Program-made: the position numbers and the translations under genes
Notes under the pieces: model-generated
Told to the model about the DNA's origin: nothing
Seen by the model: the letters and a program-made list of their open reading frames with translations, nothing else
Database searches by the model: none
Assembly (NCBI GenBank): GCA_963643215.1
Contig: CAVIJY010000011.1
Span: forward strand, 1-42,728
Direction of reading: 5' to 3'
Length of the DNA stretch: 42,728 nt
Origin: Darwinimomas sp963643215
Lineage (GTDB): Bacteria > Bacillota > Clostridia > Lachnospirales > Lachnospiraceae
Shown: positions 30,442 through 38,303 of the stretch, piece by piece
Layout: each line of letters starts with the position of its first letter
How positions within the stretch are numbered: position 1 is the first letter of the stretch

Positions 30442-31191
30442 TCACATCCGCAGTCTCGCCGCCGCAAGCCTCGCGGCACTTATCGCCGCAATCTCCGCTG
30501 TGGCAAAACCCAGCATGCTGTACAGTGCCGTATCGCGGAATATGCCCTCCGGCAGCATGTTGATCATGCGCGACCGTGCCGGGTCAAATGCCCAGTTCCC
30601 CTGCGGGAAAAATATCATATGAAATCTTGTAAAAAATCCGGTGAAGTCCACCGCCGCATACAGCGCCGCTGCCGCACATACGGCAATCATCACCAGCTCC
30701 GCCGCGGCGAATGTATTCAAAAGCTCTGCGGTGTGGCTGCTCGCTCCGCCTTTGCATCTTTTCCGGCTTGCAGCGCAGACCCCGACCCAGCCAAGACACA
30801 GCACCGCTGCCGCATTTCTGACCCTCAGACCTATCACAAACATATCTCTCACATCCTTCATATGGGAGATCTCGTCAGCATTGTAAAAGGCCGTCACGCC
30901 CATACGGTCTATCACCGCCGTCACATCCTCCAGACTCTCCCTGTCTCCTCTGAGATATTCCATGGTCTGTTTCATCACGCGGTCTGCGTCCGTCCTGCTC
31001 ATCGGCAGGGCATCATATACATCGTATTTTTCGAATTCATGCGGGAAATATCCGGGAATACCGTAGACTGTCAGCTCTATGGAGCTCAGCAGAGCCGCTG
31101 TAAAAAAGCCGGCTGCCGCGGCGATCGTGATCACCGTTTTCAGGATATACGGCAGGGCCGAGGTCCTGCCGTTTGCTTGATTATCCTTCAA
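30442..31191 (-). CDS. DUF1461 integral membrane protein
   Basis: A 249-residue protein with about five membrane segments. It matches the DUF1461 family (TIGR01906): an extracellular part with KYDVYDALPMSRTDADRVMK, YLRG, FYNADEISHMKDVRDMF, then a late FFPQGNWAFDPARSRMINMLPE. The family is widespread in Firmicutes; its function is unknown. No ATG fits the N-terminus; TTG at 31191, three bases after the upstream stop, is the best start, without a clear Shine-Dalgarno, so coupled translation is likely. Confidence 0.82.
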   Translation of the reverse strand: MKDNQANGRTSALPYILKTVITIAAAAGFFTAALLSSIELTVYGIPGYFPHEFEKYDVYDALPMSRTDADRVMKQTMEYLRGDRESLEDVTAVIDRMGVTAFYNADEISHMKDVRDMFVIGLRVRNAAAVLCLGWVGVCAASRKRCKGGASSHTAELLNTFAAAELVMIAVCAAAALYAAVDFTGFFTRFHMIFFPQGNWAFDPARSRMINMLPEGIFRDTALYSMLGFATAEIAAISAARLAAARLRM

Positions 31192-31194
31192 TGA

Positions 31195-32328
31195 TTACTG
31201 TACCTGTTCCTTCTTCAGATATTGAACGGCCACATATGCCTCAGACCCGTTGTAATTGATCTTCGCCCATTTCTCATCGACCTGCTCTATGAAGTCTACC
31301 TCCGTTCCGACCTCAAGCACCGCCACCTTTCCGGCATCTGTGCCCGGAGCCGTGCGGACATTCAGTCCCTCGGTGGTTGTATATCTGTATACTGCGGCCT
31401 GCGTTTCGGGCTCTGTCGGAGCCTGTGTAGTCTCAACAGGCACCGCTGCCGCCGTCACTACCTGCATGGTCTCAGCCACGCTGGCAGAGGTTTGTACCGC
31501 GGAGGTCTGTGCGTTATCTTTGGATGACTTCGATGTGGTGAACTTGATCACTGCGATCAGCAGCACCACCAGTATGACCGGAATCATGATCTTCAATATA
31601 AGCTCCGGGGAAACTCCCGCGATGGTTGCCTTGCTTCTGGCCGGCCTTCTCGCCGGCGAGGTTCTGCCCGGAGTCGTTCTTGATGCTCTCGCAGCCGATG
31701 TCTGTCTGCCTCCGTCCGCATTCGCTGCTCTCGTCCCGGATGCCGCACCTGTCCGTGCGCCGGATCTCTGCGCATATGATGTGCCCGCTACGGCATTTCT
31801 CCCCGCTGCCGCGCCCGCTCCTGCATCAGCTGCCGTATATGACGGCGAGCGTCTCGTCTTCGGCAGCCCTATCTCCGGCTTGGGGTCTATGGTATAGCTT
31901 CCTGCCCCTGCCTGTCTGTTGGGAGTCATCCGGCCGTTTCTTATCATCTGACCGATCTGTCTTGCCGCCTTCGCATATGAATTGGCAAATGCATATACCT
32001 CGCGGCTGAGCATCTGATATGATGCCGCGGCATCTGCCGCGCTGTTGTTGCCCTCGTGCGCCGCCCTGTTGCCGAGCGTCCGTATGCTGTGGTAGTTCTC
32101 CCGGCTCTCTGCAGATATAACCTTCAGATTGTAGAGCTCATCAACCGCAGTGCTCATGTCAGGCGACTGCAGCCTTACCGACTGCGCCAGATAGTTAATC
32201 ATATAGTCGAGGGTCTGTCTCCCCCTCACCATGGAGAGATTGTACTGCTTCTGATCCATGAGATTTTCAACATCGGCCACACCCTGTCTGATGCGGTCCC
32301 AACTGCTCATTGTCTGATTTTCAGCCAT
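31195..32328 (-). CDS. Membrane protein with DUF4145-like N-terminus and C-terminal SH3b domain
   Basis: A 377-residue protein. The helical N-terminal 130 residues (VENLMDQKQYNLSMVRGRQT, HSIRTLGNRAAHEG) resemble DUF4145/HEPN-like regions. A basic Ala/Arg-rich stretch leads to one membrane helix at about 246-266. The last 65 residues form a bacterial SH3 domain (TTEGLNVRTAPGTDAGKVAV, KWAKINYNGSEAYVAVQYLK) that should lie outside and bind the cell wall. It thus links a cytoplasmic domain with the wall. Gap to the upstream exonuclease gene 28 bases, to the next gene 3 bases. Confidence 0.75.
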   Translation of the reverse strand: MAENQTMSSWDRIRQGVADVENLMDQKQYNLSMVRGRQTLDYMINYLAQSVRLQSPDMSTAVDELYNLKVISAESRENYHSIRTLGNRAAHEGNNSAADAAASYQMLSREVYAFANSYAKAARQIGQMIRNGRMTPNRQAGAGSYTIDPKPEIGLPKTRRSPSYTAADAGAGAAAGRNAVAGTSYAQRSGARTGAASGTRAANADGGRQTSAARASRTTPGRTSPARRPARSKATIAGVSPELILKIMIPVILVVLLIAVIKFTTSKSSKDNAQTSAVQTSASVAETMQVVTAAAVPVETTQAPTEPETQAAVYRYTTTEGLNVRTAPGTDAGKVAVLEVGTEVDFIEQVDEKWAKINYNGSEAYVAVQYLKKEQVQ

Positions 32329-32356
32329 AACTGAGCCTCCTTTTGTGTGATTATAC

Positions 32357-33331
32357 CTATTTTCGTTTTCTTAGTCTATTCTTTTCAGTTATCAGGCTGT
32401 GCTCCCGGGCGTATCTGGACTCGTATATATCCACGATTTCTCTGCTTACCTGCTTTATCGTCTTGACGGAAAATATGTGCCCGTCATCCGTATGCTTGAC
32501 GCGTATCTTGCCCTTCACATATCCGTGCTCCGGGCATGCTGCTATGCAATGATACTGACGCCCGTTGGTCGTAAACCACCTCAGCTTCTTTTTCAGCATA
32601 CGATTGCAGCGCGGGCATATCATATCCGTCACTGCCTTGTCTGACATCATATCCTCCCTGTTCCCGTAGGCACAGGAGACATATTTTGAATAGTCCGGGA
32701 ACTTCAGATATATGCTCTTTTCGTTCTGCTTCGGCAATGTAAAGTAGTCTACCGACACATATGCTTTAAGGCGTCTCATGTCCAGCTGCTGCAGCACCTT
32801 TGCAGTGTATCTGGCGTCGTCAAGCGCTCTGTGGAACAGCTCGCTGCTCTCGATCCCCAGATGCGCGACCGCTTCATCAAGCGGATACACCTTTGATCGT
32901 CCCGCTCCCGTGGCCAGCGAATAGAGCTTTTGGACATCATAGTACAGAAAGGGGTACGGAAACGGAGACTTCATATGATAATACCTGAGGTTGCGCTGAA
33001 GCTGCACCGTGTCGGCCTCTCCCCATACGCAGAACCTCGGGGTCTCTCCGTCCTTATAGCACCACGAAAGAAAAGCCTCGCACGCTTCGGGAAATGAAAC
33101 TCCCTCCTTGCGAAGCTCCTCTATTCCTATATTTATCACTTCATATGTCCGGAAATGGATCTGCGGGTATACTACCGGTTTTACCACGCCTCTGAAGGTA
33201 TCTATCTCCTGCATCCGTTCATCAAGCTTGACGGCCCCGATCTCTATTATCTCAAACGGCATTCCGGGGACAGACTCGTTTTTCCCCGATGCCTGATTCC
33301 ATTCCAGATCAAACACAATATAGGTATTCAT
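32357..33331 (-). CDS. DEDDh exonuclease (KapD/ERI-1-like) with zinc-ribbon tail
   Basis: A 324-residue 3'-5' exonuclease. The DEDDh motifs are VFDLEWN (Asp8, Glu10), the middle WGEADTVQL Asp, and HRALDDARYT. The sequence is closest in feel to KapD of Bacillus and the ERI-1 group of RNA exonucleases. The C-terminal 80 residues hold CPRCNRML...YHCIAACPEHG, a probable zinc-ribbon, not part of KapD. ATG 33331 is seven bases from a TATACT box, so the transcript may be leaderless; no Shine-Dalgarno is present. It heads a leftward run of seven genes ending with trmB. Confidence 0.85.
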   Translation of the reverse strand: MNTYIVFDLEWNQASGKNESVPGMPFEIIEIGAVKLDERMQEIDTFRGVVKPVVYPQIHFRTYEVINIGIEELRKEGVSFPEACEAFLSWCYKDGETPRFCVWGEADTVQLQRNLRYYHMKSPFPYPFLYYDVQKLYSLATGAGRSKVYPLDEAVAHLGIESSELFHRALDDARYTAKVLQQLDMRRLKAYVSVDYFTLPKQNEKSIYLKFPDYSKYVSCAYGNREDMMSDKAVTDMICPRCNRMLKKKLRWFTTNGRQYHCIAACPEHGYVKGKIRVKHTDDGHIFSVKTIKQVSREIVDIYESRYAREHSLITEKNRLRKRK

Positions 33332-33337
33332 GCACAA

Positions 33338-33365
33338 AGTATAGCAGTTAATTGCAATAAATCAA
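33338..33365 (-). promoter_or_regulatory. Promoter of the exonuclease-to-trmB run
   Basis: TTGATT (33360-33365), 16-base spacer, TATACT (33338-33343), with TGC before the -10. Only six bases separate the -10 from the ATG, so the first transcribed base would be the A of the start codon. Confidence 0.6.
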
Positions 33366-33441
33366 ACAATATGGTACACTTGCGGGCGTGCTTAAATGTA
33401 GATACACGAAAAATATGCACTATTAAGGAGGCGCAGAATCG

Positions 33442-33975
33442 ATGAATGTCTATCTTGATCTGTTCGTCACATTTGCCAGAATCGGAGGTCTGACCTTCGG
33501 CGGCGGCTATGCCATGCTTCCCATGCTTGAGCGCGAGGTTGTGGACAATCGGCACTGGGCAACCTCGGACGAGCTTATGGACTACTATGCCATAGGACAA
33601 TGTACTCCCGGCGTCATCGCGGTAAACACGGCTACATTTGTCGGAAGATCTGTCAAGGGCATATCCGGCGGCATCATAGCAACCCTCGGTGTTGCCTTTC
33701 CTTCTCTGGTCATCATCACCATCATCGCCGCCCTTATCTCCAACTTCGCTGATATACCCGCGGTCGCAAGGGCATTTTCCGGCATCCGCATCGGCGTATG
33801 CGTTCTGGTGCTCAATGCGGTGATAAAACTCGGCAAATCCTCGGTTAAGGATATGCCCTCATTGATTATCTTTCTTATAGTGTTCCTGGGCTCATCGCTG
33901 CTTGATGTGTCCCCTGTTGTATTTGTTATTCTGGCGGCCGCGGCCGGCATAATGCTGCAGGTGAAAAAGTCATGA
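33442..33975 (+). CDS. Chromate transporter family protein, subunit 1
   Basis: A 177-residue single CHR domain with about five membrane segments. FGGGYAMLPMLEREVV and CTPGVIAVNTATFVG are the typical paired motifs. Two short CHR proteins encoded side by side form the split form of ChrA. Many such pairs are annotated as chromate exporters, but the natural substrate in anaerobes is uncertain. AAGGAGG lies ten bases before the ATG. The stop overlaps the next start by four bases. Confidence 0.9.
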   Translation: MNVYLDLFVTFARIGGLTFGGGYAMLPMLEREVVDNRHWATSDELMDYYAIGQCTPGVIAVNTATFVGRSVKGISGGIIATLGVAFPSLVIITIIAALISNFADIPAVARAFSGIRIGVCVLVLNAVIKLGKSSVKDMPSLIIFLIVFLGSSLLDVSPVVFVILAAAAGIMLQVKKS

Positions 33976-34541
33976 ATATATTACTGAGACTATTTTACGA
34001 ATTCTTCAAAACAGGACTCTTCAGTATAGGCGGCGGCATGGCCACCGTACCATTTCTCAAGGAGATGGCTCTGAACACCGGATGGTTCACTCTCAATGAT
34101 CTGGCTGACATGATCGCTGTTTCCGAAAGCACTCCCGGCCCTATCGGCGTCAACACAGCCACATATGTAGGCTACAAGACGGCAGGGCTGATCGGAGGAG
34201 TGGTGGCGACAGTGGGTTTGATCGCTCCGTCCATCATCGTCATACTTATCATCGCATCCGTGCTTGATAAGTTTCGCAGCAACAAATATGTGGATGCCGC
34301 ATTTTACGGACTCCGTCCCGCTTCCGTGGGACTGATCGCCGCGGCCTGCCTGAACATCGTGCTTATCGCCTTCTTCGGCATCGGAAGCATCTATGAGTTC
34401 TCATCTGCGGTCTCCGTCAATCCGGTGCATATCGGTCTTGCTGCTGTACTTCTGTATCTGACACGCTGGTGCAAAAAAACCAAGGATCTCCATCCTATAG
34501 TATTCCTCGGGCTTGCCGCACTGGTCGGAATATTCCTGTGA
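33972..34541 (+). CDS. Chromate transporter family protein, subunit 2
   Basis: A 189-residue CHR domain partner with five or six membrane segments. IGGGMATVPFLKEMAL and STPGPIGVNTATYVG match the first subunit's motifs. Its start overlaps the upstream stop (ATGA), so the two are translationally coupled and probably form a heterodimer. A MarR-type regulator is the next gene in the same direction but has its own promoter. Confidence 0.9.
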   Translation: MNILLRLFYEFFKTGLFSIGGGMATVPFLKEMALNTGWFTLNDLADMIAVSESTPGPIGVNTATYVGYKTAGLIGGVVATVGLIAPSIIVILIIASVLDKFRSNKYVDAAFYGLRPASVGLIAAACLNIVLIAFFGIGSIYEFSSAVSVNPVHIGLAAVLLYLTRWCKKTKDLHPIVFLGLAALVGIFL

Positions 34542-34648
34542 CCCTCACATTTTCACGCAGACAGCCATCGCTGTGGAAACATCCGTCACAGCTTTTATGA
34601 CCGCTGCTCTACGCATGCACGGTGAATGGGTTTTCGGCATAAAATCGC

Positions 34649-34677
34649 TTGAAATCGTGATATTTCCGTGTTAAAAG
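34649..34677 (+). promoter_or_regulatory. Promoter of the MarR-family gene
   Basis: TTGAAA (34649-34654), 17-base spacer, TAAAAG (34672-34677). The start would be near 34685, leaving a leader of about 140 bases. Confidence 0.55.
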
Positions 34678-34729
34678 TATAACCATAGCCAATAAATCTA
34701 AAGCTGAATGCAGCGCCATTGTCCGAAAG

Positions 34730-34746
34730 CTGCCCACCGTGGGCAG
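34730..34746 (+). promoter_or_regulatory. 17-nt palindrome in the MarR leader
   Basis: CTGCCCAC-c-GTGGGCAG, a perfect hairpin or operator about 80 bases before the start codon. MarR proteins usually bind palindromes near their own promoters, but those are mostly AT-rich. Confidence 0.4.
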
Positions 34747-34827
34747 TCGCATCTGAAAGCCGCTTTGCGGTTCTCCTGTGAGCTGTACAGTTTTGTCGGC
34801 AGAAGAAAGGTCACGGTATCATATCAC

Positions 34828-35331
34828 ATGGGAGAAAGCAGAGAAGACATATTAAATCACCTATGGGAGGTACAGGATACAGCCTATGATCTCATGGCTG
34901 AGTATGACGGGATGCCTCATATCTACGGCAGTCAGCTGCTATATCAGGCAGAGGGCTACATGCTCCATATGATTGCAAGCAATCCCGGCAGCACCATCAC
35001 TGAGATAAGTGCTATCACCAATAAAACTCCCAGTGCCTGTTCCCAGATCGTCCGTAAGCTGAGGCTTAAGGGACTGGTCAAGCAGAAGCGCAACCCCGAC
35101 AACAATCGCAAGCTCAATCTGTGGCTTACCGATGCGGGCACGGAGGTTCATGAAGGCTATCTGGAGTTCAACCGCTACTGTCAGGATAAAACTTTCGCGC
35201 TTCTGGAGCATCTCACCGATGAGGAGCTTGCTGTTCATACCAAGGTTCAGAAGGTTCTCAACGAGGCCTACCGGGAGGACATCCGTCATTGTATGGAGAC
35301 ACTGTCACCGGGAAGCTACTCAAAGCGGTGA
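34828..35331 (+). CDS. MarR-family transcriptional regulator
   Basis: A 167-residue winged-helix regulator. The DNA-binding part is STITEISAITNKTPSACSQIVRKLRLKGLV with the wing KRNPDNNRKLNLWLTDAG; long helices on both sides form the dimer. The ATG at 34828 gives the usual family length; an in-frame ATG at 34708 would add 40 residues without homology, and neither has a good Shine-Dalgarno. It lies downstream of the chromate transporter pair and may regulate it or itself. Ligand unknown. Confidence 0.85.
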   Translation: MGESREDILNHLWEVQDTAYDLMAEYDGMPHIYGSQLLYQAEGYMLHMIASNPGSTITEISAITNKTPSACSQIVRKLRLKGLVKQKRNPDNNRKLNLWLTDAGTEVHEGYLEFNRYCQDKTFALLEHLTDEELAVHTKVQKVLNEAYREDIRHCMETLSPGSYSKR

Positions 35332-35341
35332 CTGTGTTGCA

Positions 35342-35377
35342 AAAAAAGAAGCAGGGGGCTTCCCCCTGCCTCTTTTT
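35342..35377. terminator. Bidirectional terminator between marR and patB
   Basis: GCAGGGGG-ctt-CCCCCTGC flanked by seven A on the left and TCTTTTTG on the right. It serves both convergent genes. Confidence 0.9.
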
Positions 35378-35386
35378 GTCTGATTC

Positions 35387-36586
35387 TTATGCGTTAAATA
35401 CATACTTGTCAAGTCGGTCAAATGCTTCCTTAACGCGAGTGAACGGAACAGCAAGGTTCATGCGGATGCTGTTGGGGCCGTGGAACGGGCGGCCGTCCTG
35501 CCAGATAACTCCGACCTCAACTCCTGCGCGCTGAAGCTCATCGATGGTCTTGCCATGAGCCTCGAGCCACTTCGTGCAGTCAAGATACAGCATATATGTA
35601 CCCTGCGGCTTAGCAAGCTCTACTCCCTCGAAATGCTCCTTGATGAAGTTGTAAGCATAGTCAACATTGCCTGTGAGTACCTCGCAGAGCTCGTCTACCC
35701 ACTCATATCCCTCAGGCTTGTACGCGCCGATCAGGGCATGCATGGAAAGCACATTCATCGAGTTGTAGTGAGACAGAGATGTCTCCTTCTCGATTCTGTC
35801 ACGAAGAGTCTTGTTGTATACGATTCTGTAGGAACCGATAAGTCCTGCAAGGTTGAATGTCTTGGAAGGAGCATATATGGCAACTACTCTGTTTCTTGCA
35901 TCCTCTGATACAGACTGTGTCGGGATGTGCTTATGTCCTGCAAGGATGATATCAGACCAGATCTCGTCGGAGATTACCTGTACATCATACTTCTTGTAGA
36001 TCTCCATAGCCTTCTCGATCTCTTCTCTCTCCCATACACGGCCGCACGGATTGTGGGGGCTGCAGAATACAGCGGCATGGATCTTGTTCTCGGAGATCTT
36101 CTTCTCCATATCCTCATAATCCATACGCCATACGCCGTTCGCATCCTTAATCAGCGGGGAATGGATGATGTCATATCCGTTGTTCCTGATACATCCGGTG
36201 AAGCCGATATATGTCGGGGAATGAAGGAGAACCTTGTCGCCCTTTGAGCAGAATACATTCAGAGCTGTGATGACGCCGCCAAGCACGCCATTCTCATAGC
36301 CGATGCATTCTTTTGTCAGTCCGGTCACGCCGTTGCGGGTCTCATGCCACTTGATGATCTCGTCGAAATACTCGTCTCTGGGCACGAAGTATCCGAATGC
36401 CGGGTGATCAACACGCTCATGCAGTGCCTGGATGATCGTCGGTACTGTCGGGAAGTTCATATCTGCAACCCACATAGGGATCTTGTCAAAGCCCGCCTTG
36501 ACCTCAGCGCCCGGAATCGGAATTCTCTCAACGGCTGTTGCGTCTTTTCCGGTACGGTCCAGAATAGATGTAAAATCGTATTTCAT
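35387..36586 (-). CDS. patB: PatB/MalY-type cystathionine beta-lyase (C-S lyase)
   Basis: A 399-residue PLP enzyme of the aminotransferase fold type I that cleaves the C-S bond of cystathionine or related thioethers to give homocysteine or a thiol, pyruvate and ammonia. The PLP lysine is K242 in APSKTFNLAG; MWVADMNFPT, CSPHNPCGRVW and SDEIWSDI match MalY/PatB. The ATG at 36586 follows AAAGGAG by seven bases; 39 more in-frame codons upstream lie in the leader and are rejected. With metY it gives a route between cysteine and methionine. A 180-base leader with a strong hairpin precedes it. Confidence 0.92.
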   Translation of the reverse strand: MKYDFTSILDRTGKDATAVERIPIPGAEVKAGFDKIPMWVADMNFPTVPTIIQALHERVDHPAFGYFVPRDEYFDEIIKWHETRNGVTGLTKECIGYENGVLGGVITALNVFCSKGDKVLLHSPTYIGFTGCIRNNGYDIIHSPLIKDANGVWRMDYEDMEKKISENKIHAAVFCSPHNPCGRVWEREEIEKAMEIYKKYDVQVISDEIWSDIILAGHKHIPTQSVSEDARNRVVAIYAPSKTFNLAGLIGSYRIVYNKTLRDRIEKETSLSHYNSMNVLSMHALIGAYKPEGYEWVDELCEVLTGNVDYAYNFIKEHFEGVELAKPQGTYMLYLDCTKWLEAHGKTIDELQRAGVEVGVIWQDGRPFHGPNSIRMNLAVPFTRVKEAFDRLDKYVFNA

Positions 36587-36668
36587 AACAAAGCTCCTTT
36601 CTGTGCTGACGCAGCTGCCTATGCAGGCGTCAAATGTATGGTTGTGCAGGATGCCCTCCCGCGCCTTT

Positions 36669-36695
36669 ATCGGATCCGAAGCTTCGGTATCCGAT
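36669..36695 (-). promoter_or_regulatory. Hairpin in the patB leader
   Basis: ATCGGAT(A)CCGAAG pairs with CTTCGGATCCGAT: a 13-bp stem with a single bulged base and almost no loop, so DNA cruciform or a dimeric protein site is as likely as an RNA hairpin. Confidence 0.45.
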
Positions 36696-36772
36696 CTTTT
36701 CATATGTTCAGGTTCCAGAATCTTGAATTAAAATGAAGTGATTGTTAAGCAGCTTCACTATTAACTGTCTAA

Positions 36773-36801
36773 ATTGTAAAACGCACACCTATGAATAACA
36801 A
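36773..36801 (-). promoter_or_regulatory. patB promoter
   Basis: TTGTTA (36796-36801), 17-base spacer, TACAAT (36773-36778) on the minus strand; start near 36766. Confidence 0.6.
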
Positions 36802-36875
36802 GTATTTTTTATGTATAATGCACATTTTCTCTGTTTTGTTATATGTACAATCTTTGTTTTGGATATTGTGCATAA

Positions 36876-36904
36876 GAAAAAGGCCGAACAAAAAGTCCGA
36901 CCTT
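36876..36904 (-). terminator. Terminator after tRNA-Ala
   Basis: AAGGTCGGAC-ttttt-GTTCGGCCTT, all ten positions paired with two G-U pairs, followed by TTTTC, 13 bases after the tRNA. Confidence 0.85.
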
Positions 36905-36917
36905 GAACTTATAGAGA

Positions 36918-36990
36918 TGGAGATGGAGGGATTCGAACCCTTGACCTCTGCGTTGCGAACGCAGCGCTCTCCCAGCTGAGCTACACCCCC
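36918..36990 (-). tRNA. tRNA-Ala (anticodon CGC)
   Basis: A 73-nt cloverleaf: acceptor GGGGGTG/CATCTCC with two G-U pairs, anticodon stem CTGCG/CGCAG around TTCGCAA, T arm GGGTTCGAATCCC, discriminator A. CCA is not encoded. Confidence 0.92.
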
Positions 36991-37005
36991 TGACCGATAC
37001 TAGGC

Positions 37006-37014
37006 ATTATAGCA
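37006..37014 (-). promoter_or_regulatory. Extended -10 promoter of tRNA-Ala
   Basis: TGCTATAAT on the minus strand, 15 bases before the tRNA; no clear -35. Confidence 0.6.
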
Positions 37015-37044
37015 CTTTCTCCCGAAATGGCTATATTGAATTTT

Positions 37045-37233
37045 GGTTACAGTGTCAAAACTCATCTCACACGACATGCCGCGATGCGAAGCAAGTCCCT
37101 TTAGGGGCATGTCAGTGGGAGATGGAGTTTATGACACGCCTCTCAATGAGGATGAAGTGGGGCGAAAGCCCCACGGGAATCCTCATTGAGACAGGATTGT
37201 GGGAGTGCGAAGTGCGAAACAATCCGTGTAACC
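37045..37233 (+). repeat. 189-nt structured dispersed element, copy B
   Basis: Bounded by GGTTAC and GTAACC, the same length as copy A. Hairpin II (37141-37191) is perfect over TCTCAATGAGGAT/ATCCTCATTGAGA with an inner GTGGGGC-GAAA-GCCCCAC. Hairpin I has GACATGCC/GGCATGTC where copy A pairs only six bases. A GTTCGGGTGCATCCGAAC hairpin follows at 37238-37255. It lies between the tRNA-Ala promoter and the smsB terminator, so it cannot be a leader of a neighbouring gene on its strand. Confidence 0.88.
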
Positions 37234-37286
37234 GGAAGTTCGGGTGCATCCGAACCAGTTTTCGCGGCGCAAATGGTATGAAAGCA

Positions 37287-37321
37287 GTCGGCTGCCGGAG
37301 TATATGCCCCCGGCAGCCGAC
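37287..37321 (-). terminator. Probable terminator of the smsC-smsB operon
   Basis: A 12-bp perfect stem GTCGGCTGCCGG/CCGGCAGCCGAC about 55 bases after the smsB stop. The T run on the minus strand is poor (TGCTTTC). Confidence 0.6.
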
Positions 37322-37376
37322 ATTGCTCTGCATTTTCGCAGGATTTATCTGTGCCTGCGCGGTCCCGTACATCCTG

Positions 37377-38303
37377 TCATTTCAGGAATCCGTTGACTAT
37401 CTGTTCCTCGGCCTCCGCCTCTGTCAGGCCAAGCGTCATCAGTTTGATGAGCTGATCTCCGGCGATCTTGCCTATAGCCGCTTCATGCACCAGAGCCGCA
37501 TCTATGTTGTTGGCCTCGAGCCCGGGAACTGCAAGGATGCGTCCCTTGTCCATAATGATTGAATCGCACTCGGTATGTCCGGAGCAGGCCGCATTGCCCA
37601 CGAGCTTTGCCTCAAACTTCTGAAACGAATTGTCTCTCGCCACGGAGCGCGATACAACATCCGCGCTTGCCCCGTCACCGTTGAGGCTTACTGTGTATGT
37701 GCTTACCGCATGCTGCTCACCGTGAGTCATGAGTCTCTCTCTGACCACAAGCTTTGCACCTGCTGCAAGCTCGGCTATGGTGGATCTGGTTGTATCGTCC
37801 ACACCCTTTATCTGGACCATTTCCATCTCCACATAGCTGTTCTCTTCCTGATAAACCTCTGTTCCGGGATTCAATATCCGCTTGCCCTTGCCTTCTCCCG
37901 AACCGTAATGCTTCTCAACATACTTTACCCGTGCTCCCTTGCCGACATAAAATCTGTGAATGCCGTCGTGCTCGGAATCCTGATTGCCGCAATTATCAAT
38001 ACCGCAGCCCGCCACGATCACCACATCAGATCCCTCTCCGATGAAGAAATCATTGTAAACCAATTCCTTAAGTCCTGTCTGCGTCATGACTACCGGAATA
38101 TGTACGCTTTCGTTTTTTGTGCCCGGCTTTATATGTATATCCAGCCCGCTCACATCGGTCTTTGGGACTATCTCTATGTTTGCGCTGGACTGTCTTCCGA
38201 TTGACTGGCTGTTCGAGCGGATATTGTAGGCGCCCTCCGGCACAGCATGAAGATCTGCCACCTCGCTGAGGAGCCTCTTTTGAATCTCATCAAGCTTTAT
38301 CAT
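37377..38303 (-). CDS. smsB: SufB/SufD-like Fe-S scaffold (SmsB type)
   Basis: A 308-residue SufBD-fold protein, much shorter than SufB or SufD (about 420-470). It keeps the beta-helix core (IHIPVVMTQTGLKELVYNDF, DVVIVAGCGIDNCG, HRFYVGKGARVKYVEKHYGS) and the C-terminal ACSGHTECDSIIMDKGRI and NIDAALVHEAAIGKIAGDQL of SufB. Two-gene SufC-SufB systems of this size correspond to the SUF-like minimal system described in anaerobes and archaea. It overlaps the SufC-like gene by four bases (ATGA). No SufS, SufU or SufD is adjacent; the sulfur donor could be NifS at 609-1802. Confidence 0.88.
   Translation of the reverse strand: MIKLDEIQKRLLSEVADLHAVPEGAYNIRSNSQSIGRQSSANIEIVPKTDVSGLDIHIKPGTKNESVHIPVVMTQTGLKELVYNDFFIGEGSDVVIVAGCGIDNCGNQDSEHDGIHRFYVGKGARVKYVEKHYGSGEGKGKRILNPGTEVYQEENSYVEMEMVQIKGVDDTTRSTIAELAAGAKLVVRERLMTHGEQHAVSTYTVSLNGDGASADVVSRSVARDNSFQKFEAKLVGNAACSGHTECDSIIMDKGRILAVPGLEANNIDAALVHEAAIGKIAGDQLIKLMTLGLTEAEAEEQIVNGFLK

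Larger units (their letters stand above)
36587..36917 (-). other. Long patB leader and promoter region
   Basis: This 331-base gap holds the patB promoter (36773-36801), a leader of about 180 bases and the tRNA-Ala terminator (36876-36904). The leader has a hairpin at 36669-36695. No T-box, SAM riboswitch or other known class was recognised. Confidence 0.6.

Noticed and set aside
36587..36703. 39-codon in-frame extension of patB
   Set aside because: AAAGGAG sits seven bases before the ATG at 36586, and the protein then matches the family length. The extension covers a leader hairpin.
36587..36770. T-box or SAM riboswitch in the patB leader or before metY
   Set aside because: No T-box anti-terminator motif and no SAM-I core could be found; the metY leader is too short.
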